Source: Pseudomonadota bacterium
Lineage (GTDB): Bacteria > Pseudomonadota > Alphaproteobacteria > Sphingomonadales > Sphingomonadaceae
NCBI GenBank assembly: GCA_963205175.1
Contig: CAUJIW010000132.1
Coordinates: 1 to 40,547, forward strand
DNA length: 40,547 nt
Direction of reading: 5' to 3'
The notes under the pieces were generated by a model, which was not told the origin of the DNA, did not search any database, and was given only the letters and a program-made list of their open reading frames with translations. Below are positions 1-9,074 of the stretch, piece after piece. A program made the translations under genes and the position numbers. Position 1 is the first letter of the stretch. The number at the start of each line of letters is the position of its first letter.

Positions 1-552
1 CGCTTCGTCGACGAGACGGCGGACATCGCCGGCATGGTCCGGCCGGTGCTGGAGCAGCCGGGCGGCTTTTGCTGGGTGGTGTTCGACGCCGCCATCGAGG
101 CCCGCTGCGCCTACATCCCGGAAACCAGGGCCCTGATGGAACTCAACGCCGCCAAGACGGCCAGCAGCATCGAGGAACTAGCAACCCGCATCGGCGTCGA
201 TGCCGCCCGCCTATCCGCCACGCTGGCGGAGGCCTGGCAGGCCCAGAAGGCCGGCATCGCCGACAAGACCGGTCGCGTGTGGGGCAGCGACACCCCGCCG
301 AGCCCGGACTATCGGGCGCTCAAGGTGGTGGGCGCCATCTACCACACCCAGGGCGGCTTGCAGATCAACGGCGAGGCTCGCGTGATGCGTGCCGATGGCA
401 GCGTGCTGCCCAACCTGTTCGCGGGCGGCGGTGCGGCCCGCAGCGTCTCCGGGCCTTCGTCCTGGGGCTATCTGCCGGCCATGGGGCTGTGCACGGCGGT
501 CACGCTGGGCCGGATTGCCGGCGAGACGGCGGCGCGTCAGGTGCTTGCCTGA
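1..552 (+). CDS. FAD-dependent oxidoreductase, C-terminal part (partial at window edge)
   Basis: The reading frame is open from the first base, so the gene starts upstream; the visible 183 residues are the C-terminal part of a flavoprotein of the fumarate reductase/succinate dehydrogenase flavoprotein family (FAD_binding_2). The family-typical end is visible: a substrate-domain segment, then YHTQGGLQINGEARVM and LPNLFAGGGAARSVSG, where the Gly-rich stretch contacts FAD, and a final GLCTAVTLGRIAGE helix. Close relatives include 3-ketosteroid dehydrogenases and other flavoproteins that desaturate or reduce cyclic ketones, but the N-terminal FAD motif is outside the window, so substrate cannot be assigned. 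It runs convergently into the VOC gene 22 bp downstream. Confidence 0.85.
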   Translation, partial: RFVDETADIAGMVRPVLEQPGGFCWVVFDAAIEARCAYIPETRALMELNAAKTASSIEELATRIGVDAARLSATLAEAWQAQKAGIADKTGRVWGSDTPPSPDYRALKVVGAIYHTQGGLQINGEARVMRADGSVLPNLFAGGGAARSVSGPSSWGYLPAMGLCTAVTLGRIAGETAARQVLA

Positions 553-574
553 AAGCTGCCGCCGCCCGGCGGCA

Positions 575-1528
575 TCACAGCGCCCGGAAGGCCTCCAGCC
601 GGGCGCCCCACGGCGTCACCAGGCCCGCCGCCTCCACCTCGCCGTAAGGCGCCAGCAGGAACGAGCGACGAGGCTGGACGGCGCAGCCCGCCGCGGCCGC
701 CCGACCGACGACGCCGTCGACATCCCGCACCGGGAAGCGCAGCGAGGCCCAGCCGCGATCCGGCGGGCTGGCGTTGGCAAAATCGAGCCCTTCGCCCTCG
801 AAGGCGATGATTTCGAGCGAGCCTTCCATGCGCCCGTGCGGGTGGTAGATACCGACGCGAATCTGCCTGGTACGCGCGACATCGAGCGGCAGGCCCATGC
901 AGTTGAAACCGGCCTCGTGGGCCCACTGCGACTCCTGCACCGGTTTCCAGCCCATCACCTCGGTGTAGAAAGTGCGCGCCGCATCGAAATCGGCCACCAC
1001 CTGGGTGGAGTTGAACACGTAGGACGCAGGCCCGGTGACGGCCTCGAACCCCTGCAGCGGCGGCGCCACCCGTTCCATGAACGCGATGCACACGCCGTCG
1101 CCATCGCGGGAGACCACTTCCTTCACCGACACCGGGCCGAAGTCCCAGGCGGTGATCGGCGCGAAACCGGCGAAGCCCGCCTGGGTCATGCCGCGATACA
1201 GCGTCTCGATGGAGCGCAGCGCGCGAATGTTGATGTCGAAGATGCCGCCGGTGTCCCACGGCTGGGCGCCATCGCGCATGACCCCGGTGTCACGGCCGGG
1301 GAAGGCCAGCAGGCGGATGTAGCCGCGCCCCTGGGCTGCGTCACCGATCAGGACTTCATGAGCCTGCCAGTCGGCGGGCACGCCGAGCAGGTCCAGCGAC
1401 TCCCGTGCCGGCGCCCCTTCCCAGAGGCGCCCGTAACCCAGCACCCGGCACAGCCGATCCGCGGTCGCCGACGCATCACTGACAATGGCGACGGCTTCCT
1501 GAAAGCCGTTGTCCAGCGCGCGCATCAT
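575..1528 (-). CDS. VOC (glyoxalase/extradiol dioxygenase-fold) two-domain protein
   Basis: 317 residues with two consecutive vicinal-oxygen-chelate modules: one over about residues 8-135 and a second over about 150-315, the second starting at YVFNSTQVVADFDAARTFYTEVMGW, a typical VOC opening strand-helix. Such proteins are metal-dependent lyases, isomerases or dioxygenases, or binding proteins; I cannot assign a reaction. Its ATG overlaps the stop of the upstream MFS gene by 4 bp (ATGA), so the two are translationally coupled and probably act on the same compound. Placement in a cluster with flavin oxidases and an MDR reductase suggests a role in breakdown of a cyclic or aromatic compound; that is inference. 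Confidence 0.85.
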   Translation of the reverse strand: MMRALDNGFQEAVAIVSDASATADRLCRVLGYGRLWEGAPARESLDLLGVPADWQAHEVLIGDAAQGRGYIRLLAFPGRDTGVMRDGAQPWDTGGIFDINIRALRSIETLYRGMTQAGFAGFAPITAWDFGPVSVKEVVSRDGDGVCIAFMERVAPPLQGFEAVTGPASYVFNSTQVVADFDAARTFYTEVMGWKPVQESQWAHEAGFNCMGLPLDVARTRQIRVGIYHPHGRMEGSLEIIAFEGEGLDFANASPPDRGWASLRFPVRDVDGVVGRAAAAGCAVQPRRSFLLAPYGEVEAAGLVTPWGARLEAFRAL

Positions 1529-2775
1529 GCCGCCACCTCATTGTCGAAACGACGGTAGCGCCCGAGAAGCAGCAGCGATGCGGCGCCCGCGACCAGAATG
1601 CCGCATGACGCGATCAAGGCCCTGGTGTAGCTGCCGGTCATGTCGAAATCCTTGCCGAACAGCAGCGGACCGAAGCCGGCGCCAAGAGCAAAGAAAACAT
1701 ACAGGACGCCGTAGATGGTCGCATAAGAGCGCATCCCGAAGTAGCGGCACACGAGATAGGCCATCAGGTCGTATTCGATGCCCAGCGCAAACCCGATCAG
1801 GAAGATCGAGGCCGCCGCCACCGGATAGCTGAGATCCTGCCCCGTCAGCAGCCAGCAGGAAATCGCCGGCAGGCTGATGATGATGAAGCCAACCGCGGGT
1901 GCCCAGAAGCGGTCCAGCAGCCAGCCGCCGATAACCCGCCCGACGAGCGCCGAAAAGCCGATCAGGGGCGTCAGCGCCAGAATGGTGCCTGGCGCGACAC
2001 CCGCGCTGGTCAGGATATTCTCCATGTTTGGCACCGGCCCACCCAGTGCGAAGGATACCGGAACGATGGCGAGGATAAGCAGCCAGAAGCGCCACTCCCG
2101 CAGCGCCTCCGGCAGCGTCAGTCCGCCCTGGAGCACACGGGCCACGCCGCTCCCGGCCTGGCTCTCCTTCTCCTTGAACAGGAAATAGGCGGTCGGGAAC
2201 GCGATGATCAGCGGCAACAAGCCAAGACCGACATAGGCCCAGCGCCAGCCGAATTCGGCAATCATCCAGGCCAGATAGGGCTTGGCCAGTACCCCGAACA
2301 GGCCGGTTCCCATCAGCGAAATGCCCAGTGCCAGCCCCTTGCGGGCATCGAACCAGTTGTTGACCACCTTGGTCCAGGTGATCGGCAGCGTACCGGCGCC
2401 GAACGCCGCGACGATCGCCCAGCTCACATAGAACAGCGTCAGCGAGCCCGTCGACAGCGCCAGTGACATGAACGCGAGCGCGAACAGGACCAGCGATGTC
2501 AAGGTGACCCGTCGCACGCCGTACTTCTCGGCGACCCAGCCCGCCAGGGGGCCGGCCCACAGCACCACGATCGTGGTGACCGTGATACCGCCCATGATTT
2601 CACCGATGGACCAGCCGAAATCTCTGGCGAGATGCGGCGCGAAGACACCAATGGTATAGAACGGCATGGGCGACAGACCAAGGCCGATACCCAGAAGCGA
2701 GGCCAGGACGATCTTCCAGCCCTGCCTGAACTCACCATAGCCTGCAGGCTGAGCTACGCCATCCGCCACTGCCAC
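1525..2775 (-). CDS. MFS transporter
   Basis: 416 residues with about 12 hydrophobic segments and the MFS loop signature between TM2 and TM3 (GWVAEKYGVRRVTL, residues about 79-92). The N-terminus GWKIVLASLLGIGLGLSPMPFYTIGVFAPHL and the paired six-helix halves are typical of anion or small-carboxylate importers of the oxalate/formate-antiporter-like branch. The GTG start at 2775 is chosen because AAGGAAG lies about 6 bp upstream; no in-frame ATG occurs until well inside TM1. First gene of a two-gene unit with the VOC gene; divergent from the FAD oxidase gene across a 185 bp spacer in which I see no clear operator. Likely takes up the compound degraded by the cluster (inference). Confidence 0.9.
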   Translation of the reverse strand: MAVADGVAQPAGYGEFRQGWKIVLASLLGIGLGLSPMPFYTIGVFAPHLARDFGWSIGEIMGGITVTTIVVLWAGPLAGWVAEKYGVRRVTLTSLVLFALAFMSLALSTGSLTLFYVSWAIVAAFGAGTLPITWTKVVNNWFDARKGLALGISLMGTGLFGVLAKPYLAWMIAEFGWRWAYVGLGLLPLIIAFPTAYFLFKEKESQAGSGVARVLQGGLTLPEALREWRFWLLILAIVPVSFALGGPVPNMENILTSAGVAPGTILALTPLIGFSALVGRVIGGWLLDRFWAPAVGFIIISLPAISCWLLTGQDLSYPVAAASIFLIGFALGIEYDLMAYLVCRYFGMRSYATIYGVLYVFFALGAGFGPLLFGKDFDMTGSYTRALIASCGILVAGAASLLLLGRYRRFDNEVAA

Positions 2776-2960
2776 GTCACGCTTCCTTCCCTGTTATGGT
2801 CCGGGTGATTGGCCCTTTCACGTCGCATCGCCACAACGGATGCGCCGCGAGCATCCGCCCTGCGGATAATCAAGCCGCTACATCTCCGCCATCGTGGCCG
2901 CCCCTCTAGTTTCGAACACACTCCCCCGTCCGACCTCACGATTACAGGCAGGATCGAGCC

Positions 2961-4571
2961 ATGTCGTCCAATGTCACGCCCCTCCCCGCGGACCTCGCCA
3001 TTCCCGACCTCGCCACCCGCTTTGCCGCCATCGTGGGCGCCGAGCAGGTGCGCGACGACGCGGAAACCCTGAGCCTGTTCAGCGAGGACATCTGGAGCCC
3101 CAGCGCCCACAAGACCCTGCTGGTGATATCGCCGCGCTCGACGGCGGAACTGAGCCAGGTGGTCGCCCTTGCACATGCTGCTGGCCTGTCGCTGGCGCCG
3201 CGCGGTGCTGGCATGAGCTACACCGGCGCCTACCTGCCCGCCAATGACCGCACCATCTCGCTGGACTTCTCCAGAATGGACCGCGTCCTGCGCGTCAGTC
3301 CCGAGGATATGACGGTCACGGTCGAGGCCGGTTGCAGCTGGCTGAAGCTCAATGAAGCCCTCGCCCCGCATGGCCTGCGCACGCCCTTCTGGGGCCCGAT
3401 GTCGGGCATCTATGCCACCATTGGCGGCAGTCTGTCCCAGCTCAACGCCATGTTCGGCGCCGGCCACTACGGCACATCGAGCGAAAGCGTGATCGCGCTC
3501 ACCATGGTACTGGGCGACGGCCAGATCCTGCGCACCGGCGCCCGTGGTCCCGACGGCGACACGCCGTTCTATCGTCACTATGGCCCCGACCTCGCCGGCC
3601 TGTTCTGCGGCGACGCCGGCACGCTTGGCGTCAAGGCCGAGATCACCCTGCGCCTGATCCGGACGCCGGCCCACGAGGACTATGCGTCCTTCTCGTTCAA
3701 GACCGGCGAGCAGATGCTCTCGGCCATGGCCGAGATGGCGCGCGCCGGCATCGCCAGCGAAATGTGCGCGTTCGACCCCGGCCTCACCAAGGTGCGCCTG
3801 CAACGCATGTCGATGATGAGTGATGTCAAGGCACTGGGCGCGGTCATCAGCAAGGAAAAGAACATTGGCAAGGGCCTGCTGTCAGCCGCCAAGATCGCGT
3901 TGAGCGGTCGCAATTTCATCGAGGAGGAGGAATACCCCCTCCATGTCATCGCCGAAGGCCGCTCGAAGGAAGGTGTCGCGGCGGATCTCGCGACCGCGCG
4001 CAAGATCGCCAAGGACTTCGATGGCGTTGAGATCGCCAACACCATCGCCAAGGTGATCCGCGCCCAACCCTTCCCGCCGCCCAACTCCATGCTGGGCCCC
4101 AAGGGCGAAAGCTGGGCCCCGGTGCATGGCCATGTGTCGTTGTCCAACGCGCCGGCGATGTTCGGCGAGATTCAGGCGATGTTCGCCGAGATGGCCGCCG
4201 AGTTCGAGCAGCACAGCATCACCACCGGCTTCCTGTTCACGGCACTGGCGACCAACGCCGTCACCATTGAACCGGTATTCTTCTGGCCGCATGGCTATCG
4301 CCCGGTCCATGCCTCGATGATCGAGCCGGCCCATCTGGCGCGCCTGCCCAAGCTGCCGGCCAACCCGGAGGCGACGGCTGTCGTCTCTCGCGCCCGCGAA
4401 GCCGTGAAGGCCATCTGTGCCCGCTATGGCTGCGCCCATTTCCAGATCGGCCGCAGCTATGATTATCGCGGCAGTCGCGACGAAGCATCCCGGCAGCTGC
4501 TCGACGCCATCAAGCAGCTGGTGGACCCGAGCCGCCAGTTCAATCCCGGCGGTCTGGGTTTCCCGAAATGA
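2961..4571 (+). CDS. FAD-linked oxidase (VAO/PCMH-type flavoprotein)
   Basis: 536 residues, the usual length of the vanillyl-alcohol oxidase/4-cresol dehydrogenase/GlcD-type group. The PCMH-type FAD domain covers about residues 50-235, with RGAGMSYTGAYLP (about 87-99) and the second FAD contact region GGSLSQLNAMFGAGHYGTSSESV (about 155-178). The C-terminal cap ends in the conserved LVDPSRQFNPGGLGF. Members oxidise hydroxylated aromatics, hydroxy acids or aldehydes, passing electrons to oxygen or a carrier; the substrate here is unknown. ATG at 2961 is preceded by AGGA about 8 bp upstream. The stop codon overlaps the next gene by 4 bp, so the two products are made together. Confidence 0.88.
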   Translation: MSSNVTPLPADLAIPDLATRFAAIVGAEQVRDDAETLSLFSEDIWSPSAHKTLLVISPRSTAELSQVVALAHAAGLSLAPRGAGMSYTGAYLPANDRTISLDFSRMDRVLRVSPEDMTVTVEAGCSWLKLNEALAPHGLRTPFWGPMSGIYATIGGSLSQLNAMFGAGHYGTSSESVIALTMVLGDGQILRTGARGPDGDTPFYRHYGPDLAGLFCGDAGTLGVKAEITLRLIRTPAHEDYASFSFKTGEQMLSAMAEMARAGIASEMCAFDPGLTKVRLQRMSMMSDVKALGAVISKEKNIGKGLLSAAKIALSGRNFIEEEEYPLHVIAEGRSKEGVAADLATARKIAKDFDGVEIANTIAKVIRAQPFPPPNSMLGPKGESWAPVHGHVSLSNAPAMFGEIQAMFAEMAAEFEQHSITTGFLFTALATNAVTIEPVFFWPHGYRPVHASMIEPAHLARLPKLPANPEATAVVSRAREAVKAICARYGCAHFQIGRSYDYRGSRDEASRQLLDAIKQLVDPSRQFNPGGLGFPK

Positions 4572-5578
4572 GCGAAACCTACCGCGCCATCCGGCTCGAC
4601 CGCGTTGCCCCGTCGTTCCGCGAGGCGACGGCGATCGTCGACCTGCCACTGGCTGAACCCGGACCGGGCGAAATTCGCGTACGGAATGCCTATTGCGGCA
4701 TCAATGGCATTTTCGACACCCAGATTGCCCGCAATGCGGTTGATTATGTTCGCCTGACACTGCCTACCTTCACGGGCGTCGAGGCCATCGGCACGGTGGA
4801 TGCGGTTGGCCCCGGTGTCACCGATTTCGCGGTTGGTGACGCCGCCGTCACGGTGCGCTTCACCGGCGGTTACCGGGAAGCCAACACGGGCCCGGCGTCC
4901 CAGTTCGTGAAAGTACCGGCGGCGACGCCCGACTGGCTGGCGCTGGCCTCGACGGGTGTGTCCGCCCTGCTTGCCATTGAACATATCGGCGCCCTCAAGG
5001 ACGGCGAGACCGTTGCCATCTCCGCGGCCGCCGGTGGTCTCGGCCATTTCCTGGTGCAGATTGCAGTTCAGCGGAACTGTCATGTCATCGCCGTGTGCGG
5101 TGGTGCCAAGAAGGGGGATTTTGTCCGCGATCTGGGCGCCCGGCGGGTGATCGACTACCGCCGTGAAGATGTCGGCGAGGTACTGGCCCGTGAATACCCC
5201 CATGGCATCGACGTCGCGGTCGACACGGTCAGTGGAGCAATCTTCGACGCCTTCCTCGCCAACATTGCCCGCCATGGCCGGCTGGTCGTGGGCGGCGCCG
5301 CCAGCGATCTGGAGGGTAAGCCGGAGATCGTCACCGCGCCCCGCATCGCCCATGCCATCTACTACAAGGGTGCATCAGTACGCGGCTTCATGAACGGCCT
5401 GCTGACCGAACATTGGCCGGCCGCGCGGGAGCGGCTGTTCGCGCTTTACCGCGAAGGCAATGTGCAGGTGAGATTCGACGACCGCCATTTCCAGGGGCTG
5501 GAAGGCGTCTATGACGCCATCGAGCATCTGCTGTCGGGTCAATCCATCGGCAAAGTGATCGTGGACCTGGCGCGCTGA
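4568..5578 (+). CDS. Quinone oxidoreductase-like zinc-independent MDR protein
   Basis: 336 residues of the medium-chain dehydrogenase/reductase superfamily. The N-terminal GroES-like domain has PGEIRVRNAYCGINGIFDTQI and FTGVEAIGTVDAVGPGV; the Rossmann domain carries ISAAAGGLGHFLVQIA (about 154-169), the NADPH-binding AAxGGxG motif of quinone oxidoreductases and enoyl/prostaglandin reductases. Zinc ligands of alcohol dehydrogenases are absent. Family members reduce quinones or conjugated double bonds of enones. ATG lies in the 4-bp overlap with the FAD oxidase, a coupled pair that could oxidise and then reduce a common intermediate (inference). Confidence 0.9.
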   Translation: MSETYRAIRLDRVAPSFREATAIVDLPLAEPGPGEIRVRNAYCGINGIFDTQIARNAVDYVRLTLPTFTGVEAIGTVDAVGPGVTDFAVGDAAVTVRFTGGYREANTGPASQFVKVPAATPDWLALASTGVSALLAIEHIGALKDGETVAISAAAGGLGHFLVQIAVQRNCHVIAVCGGAKKGDFVRDLGARRVIDYRREDVGEVLAREYPHGIDVAVDTVSGAIFDAFLANIARHGRLVVGGAASDLEGKPEIVTAPRIAHAIYYKGASVRGFMNGLLTEHWPAARERLFALYREGNVQVRFDDRHFQGLEGVYDAIEHLLSGQSIGKVIVDLAR

Positions 5579-5768
5579 CCCTAACCACTCTGGTGCGCCA
5601 TCTGACGGAATCTCTCCATGACTGCCCGCTGCCCGGTGACAACCGCCGGATGCAGGCGGGGACAGGCTGAAACAGATCGCGAACCCCGCGCCGGGCGGCC
5701 GGAAGTTCGGTGGCATCGCGGCGGCCGGACCGCTGTCTCAACCGATGCAATCACATGCAACCCCTTGA

Positions 5769-7274
<1,506 letters not shown>

Positions 7275-7294
7275 TCCGCGACCAGTCGAGCCGG

Positions 7295-7334
7295 GCGGAC
7301 GGTGGATGCGCCAAATGGTGCATCCACCGTCCGC
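7295..7334. terminator. Long perfect hairpin between aatA and msrP
   Basis: A 15-bp perfect inverted repeat (GCGGACGGTGGATGC at 7295-7309 against its complement at 7320-7334) with a 10-nt spacer lies 21 bp after the aatA stop and 37 bp before msrP. No T run follows on either strand, so it is either a rho-independent-like attenuation structure, an mRNA-protecting hairpin for aatA, or an operator; the last is less likely given the length of the arms. Confidence 0.55.
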
Positions 7335-7371
7335 TCAGGCGTCGTATAAGGGGGAACAGGAGGATCCGCTC

Positions 7372-8343
7372 ATGCTCATCCGTTCCCGACCCGACTGGTG
7401 GCTGCCCGAGCGCGCGGCCACACCGGAATCCCTCTACCTCAATCGCCGGCAATGGCTCACTGGCTCCGGCCTGCTGGGGGCGGGCCTGCTGGGAGGCGGC
7501 CTGGTCGGCGCCCTGACAGCCACGCCCGCCCACGCCGCCGCTCCAGCCCTCCCGGCGCTGCGGCACACCAAGGGCCTGGTCACCACCGATGATGCCCTGA
7601 CGCCCTACGAGGCGGTGAGCGGCTACAACAACTTCTACGAATTCGGCACCGACAAGACCGACCCCGCCGCCAACGCCGGCACGCTGAAGCCCCGCCCATG
7701 GACGCTGGCGGTGGACGGCGAAGTCAGCAAACCGACCCGTTTCGACATCGACGCCCTGCTCAAGGCCATGCCGCTGGAGGAACGCGTCTACCGGCTGCGC
7801 TGCGTCGAGGGCTGGTCGATGGTGATTCCCTGGGTCGGTTTCCCGCTGGCCAGCCTGCTGAAGCAGGTCGAGCCGACATCGAAGGCCAAGTATGTCGCCT
7901 TTGCAACATTGAATGATCGCACCCAGATGCCCGGTCTGCGCGCGCGCGTGCTGGACTGGCCCTATGTCGAGGGGTTGCGGCTCGATGAGGCCATGCACCC
8001 GCTGACCATGCTGGTGGTCGGGCTCTATGGCCGTGTGCTGCCCAACCAGAACGGGGCGCCGATCCGGCTGGTGGTGCCGTGGAAATATGGCTTCAAGAGC
8101 ATCAAGTCGATCGTCTCGCTGAAGCTGGTCGAGCGTCAGCCACCCACCAGCTGGAGCCGCTCGGCCCCCAGCGAGTACGGCTTCTATGCCAACGTCAACC
8201 CGAAGGTCAGCCACCCGCGCTGGAGCCAGGCCAAGGAGCGGCGCATCGGCGAGTTCTTCCGTCGCGACACCTTGATGTTCAACGGCTATGCCGCTGAAGT
8301 CGCAGGCCTCTACAAGGGCATGAACCTGGCGCGATATTACTGA
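7372..8343 (+). CDS. msrP: Protein-methionine-sulfoxide reductase catalytic subunit MsrP
   Basis: 323 residues. MsrP (formerly YedY) is a periplasmic molybdopterin enzyme that repairs methionine sulfoxide in envelope proteins, taking electrons from the quinol pool through MsrQ. Residues about 24-54 form a Tat signal ([13 protein letters not shown], hydrophobic stretch, then ATPAHA cleavage region). The molybdenum-ligating cysteine is C144 in [14 protein letters not shown]. The remaining oxidoreductase molybdopterin-binding domain is complete, ending [12 protein letters not shown] 7372 follows AGGAGG at 8-bp spacing; the frame is open upstream but runs through the hairpin. The stop lies 4 bp before msrQ, so the pair is cotranscribed. 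Confidence 0.95.
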   Translation: MLIRSRPDWWLPERAATPESLYLNRRQWLTGSGLLGAGLLGGGLVGALTATPAHAAAPALPALRHTKGLVTTDDALTPYEAVSGYNNFYEFGTDKTDPAANAGTLKPRPWTLAVDGEVSKPTRFDIDALLKAMPLEERVYRLRCVEGWSMVIPWVGFPLASLLKQVEPTSKAKYVAFATLNDRTQMPGLRARVLDWPYVEGLRLDEAMHPLTMLVVGLYGRVLPNQNGAPIRLVVPWKYGFKSIKSIVSLKLVERQPPTSWSRSAPSEYGFYANVNPKVSHPRWSQAKERRIGEFFRRDTLMFNGYAAEVAGLYKGMNLARYY

Positions 8344-8347
8344 CCAT

Positions 8348-9037
8348 ATGAGCAACATCCGTCACATGCCCCGGCCGCCGCGCCCACTGGCCGACCGTCG
8401 CCGCCAGCGCGACCTGCTGAAGCGCGGCACCTTCATTCTGCTGCTGATGCCGCTGGTCTGGCTGGTGCTGCAGTGGGGCTTCCTGCTGACCACCGGCGGC
8501 AGCGCGCTGGGCGTCAACCCGATCGAGGCGAGCATCCGCTTCACGGGCGAATGGGCGCTGCGCGCCCTGCTGCTGACGCTGGCGGTGAGCCCGCTGGCCC
8601 GGTTCAGCCGGTGGACCCCGGTGATGAGCATCCGCCGCATGCTCGGCCTCTATACCTTCACCTATGCCGCCCTGCACTTCTGCCTCTACTTCGGGTTCGA
8701 CAAGGAACTGTCCGTGGCCGACGTGGTCGCCGATGTGCTGAAGCGCTGGTACATCACGCTGGGCATGGGCGGGCTGCTGCTACTGATCCCGCTGGCCGCC
8801 ACCTCCAGCGCCGGTGCGATCCGCCGCCTGGGCGGCCGCCGCTGGCAGCGGCTGCACCGTGCGGTCTACGCCATCGGCGCGCTGGCCTGCGCCCACTTCG
8901 TGCTGCTGGTGAAGGGCAACCAGCTGGAACCCTGGGTCTATGCCGGCATTTTCGCGCTGCTGATGATCCTGCGGCTGATCCCCCGCTCGACCGGGCCGCT
9001 CCCCACCACAACGGCATCCGCTCCCACCGGCCATTAA
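8348..9037 (+). CDS. msrQ: Heme-binding membrane subunit MsrQ
   Basis: 229 residues, the length of MsrQ (YedZ), the b-type heme inner-membrane protein that delivers electrons to MsrP. A basic N-terminal tail (residues 8-26) is followed by about six membrane segments of the ferric-reductase-like transmembrane fold. Candidate heme-ligating histidines sit in YAALHFCLYF, RLHRAVYAIG and CAHFVLL, in the expected helices. Starts 5 bp after the msrP stop. Confidence 0.94.
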   Translation: MSNIRHMPRPPRPLADRRRQRDLLKRGTFILLLMPLVWLVLQWGFLLTTGGSALGVNPIEASIRFTGEWALRALLLTLAVSPLARFSRWTPVMSIRRMLGLYTFTYAALHFCLYFGFDKELSVADVVADVLKRWYITLGMGGLLLLIPLAATSSAGAIRRLGGRRWQRLHRAVYAIGALACAHFVLLVKGNQLEPWVYAGIFALLMILRLIPRSTGPLPTTTASAPTGH

Positions 9038-9074
9038 TCATTCCACTTCCGAAATTAGAACTTCTTTAAGACCA

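Noticed and set aside
389..1558. Long plus-strand frame antisense to the VOC gene
   Set aside because: Basic, low-complexity translation with no family features, while the minus strand encodes a well-formed VOC protein coupled to the MFS gene.
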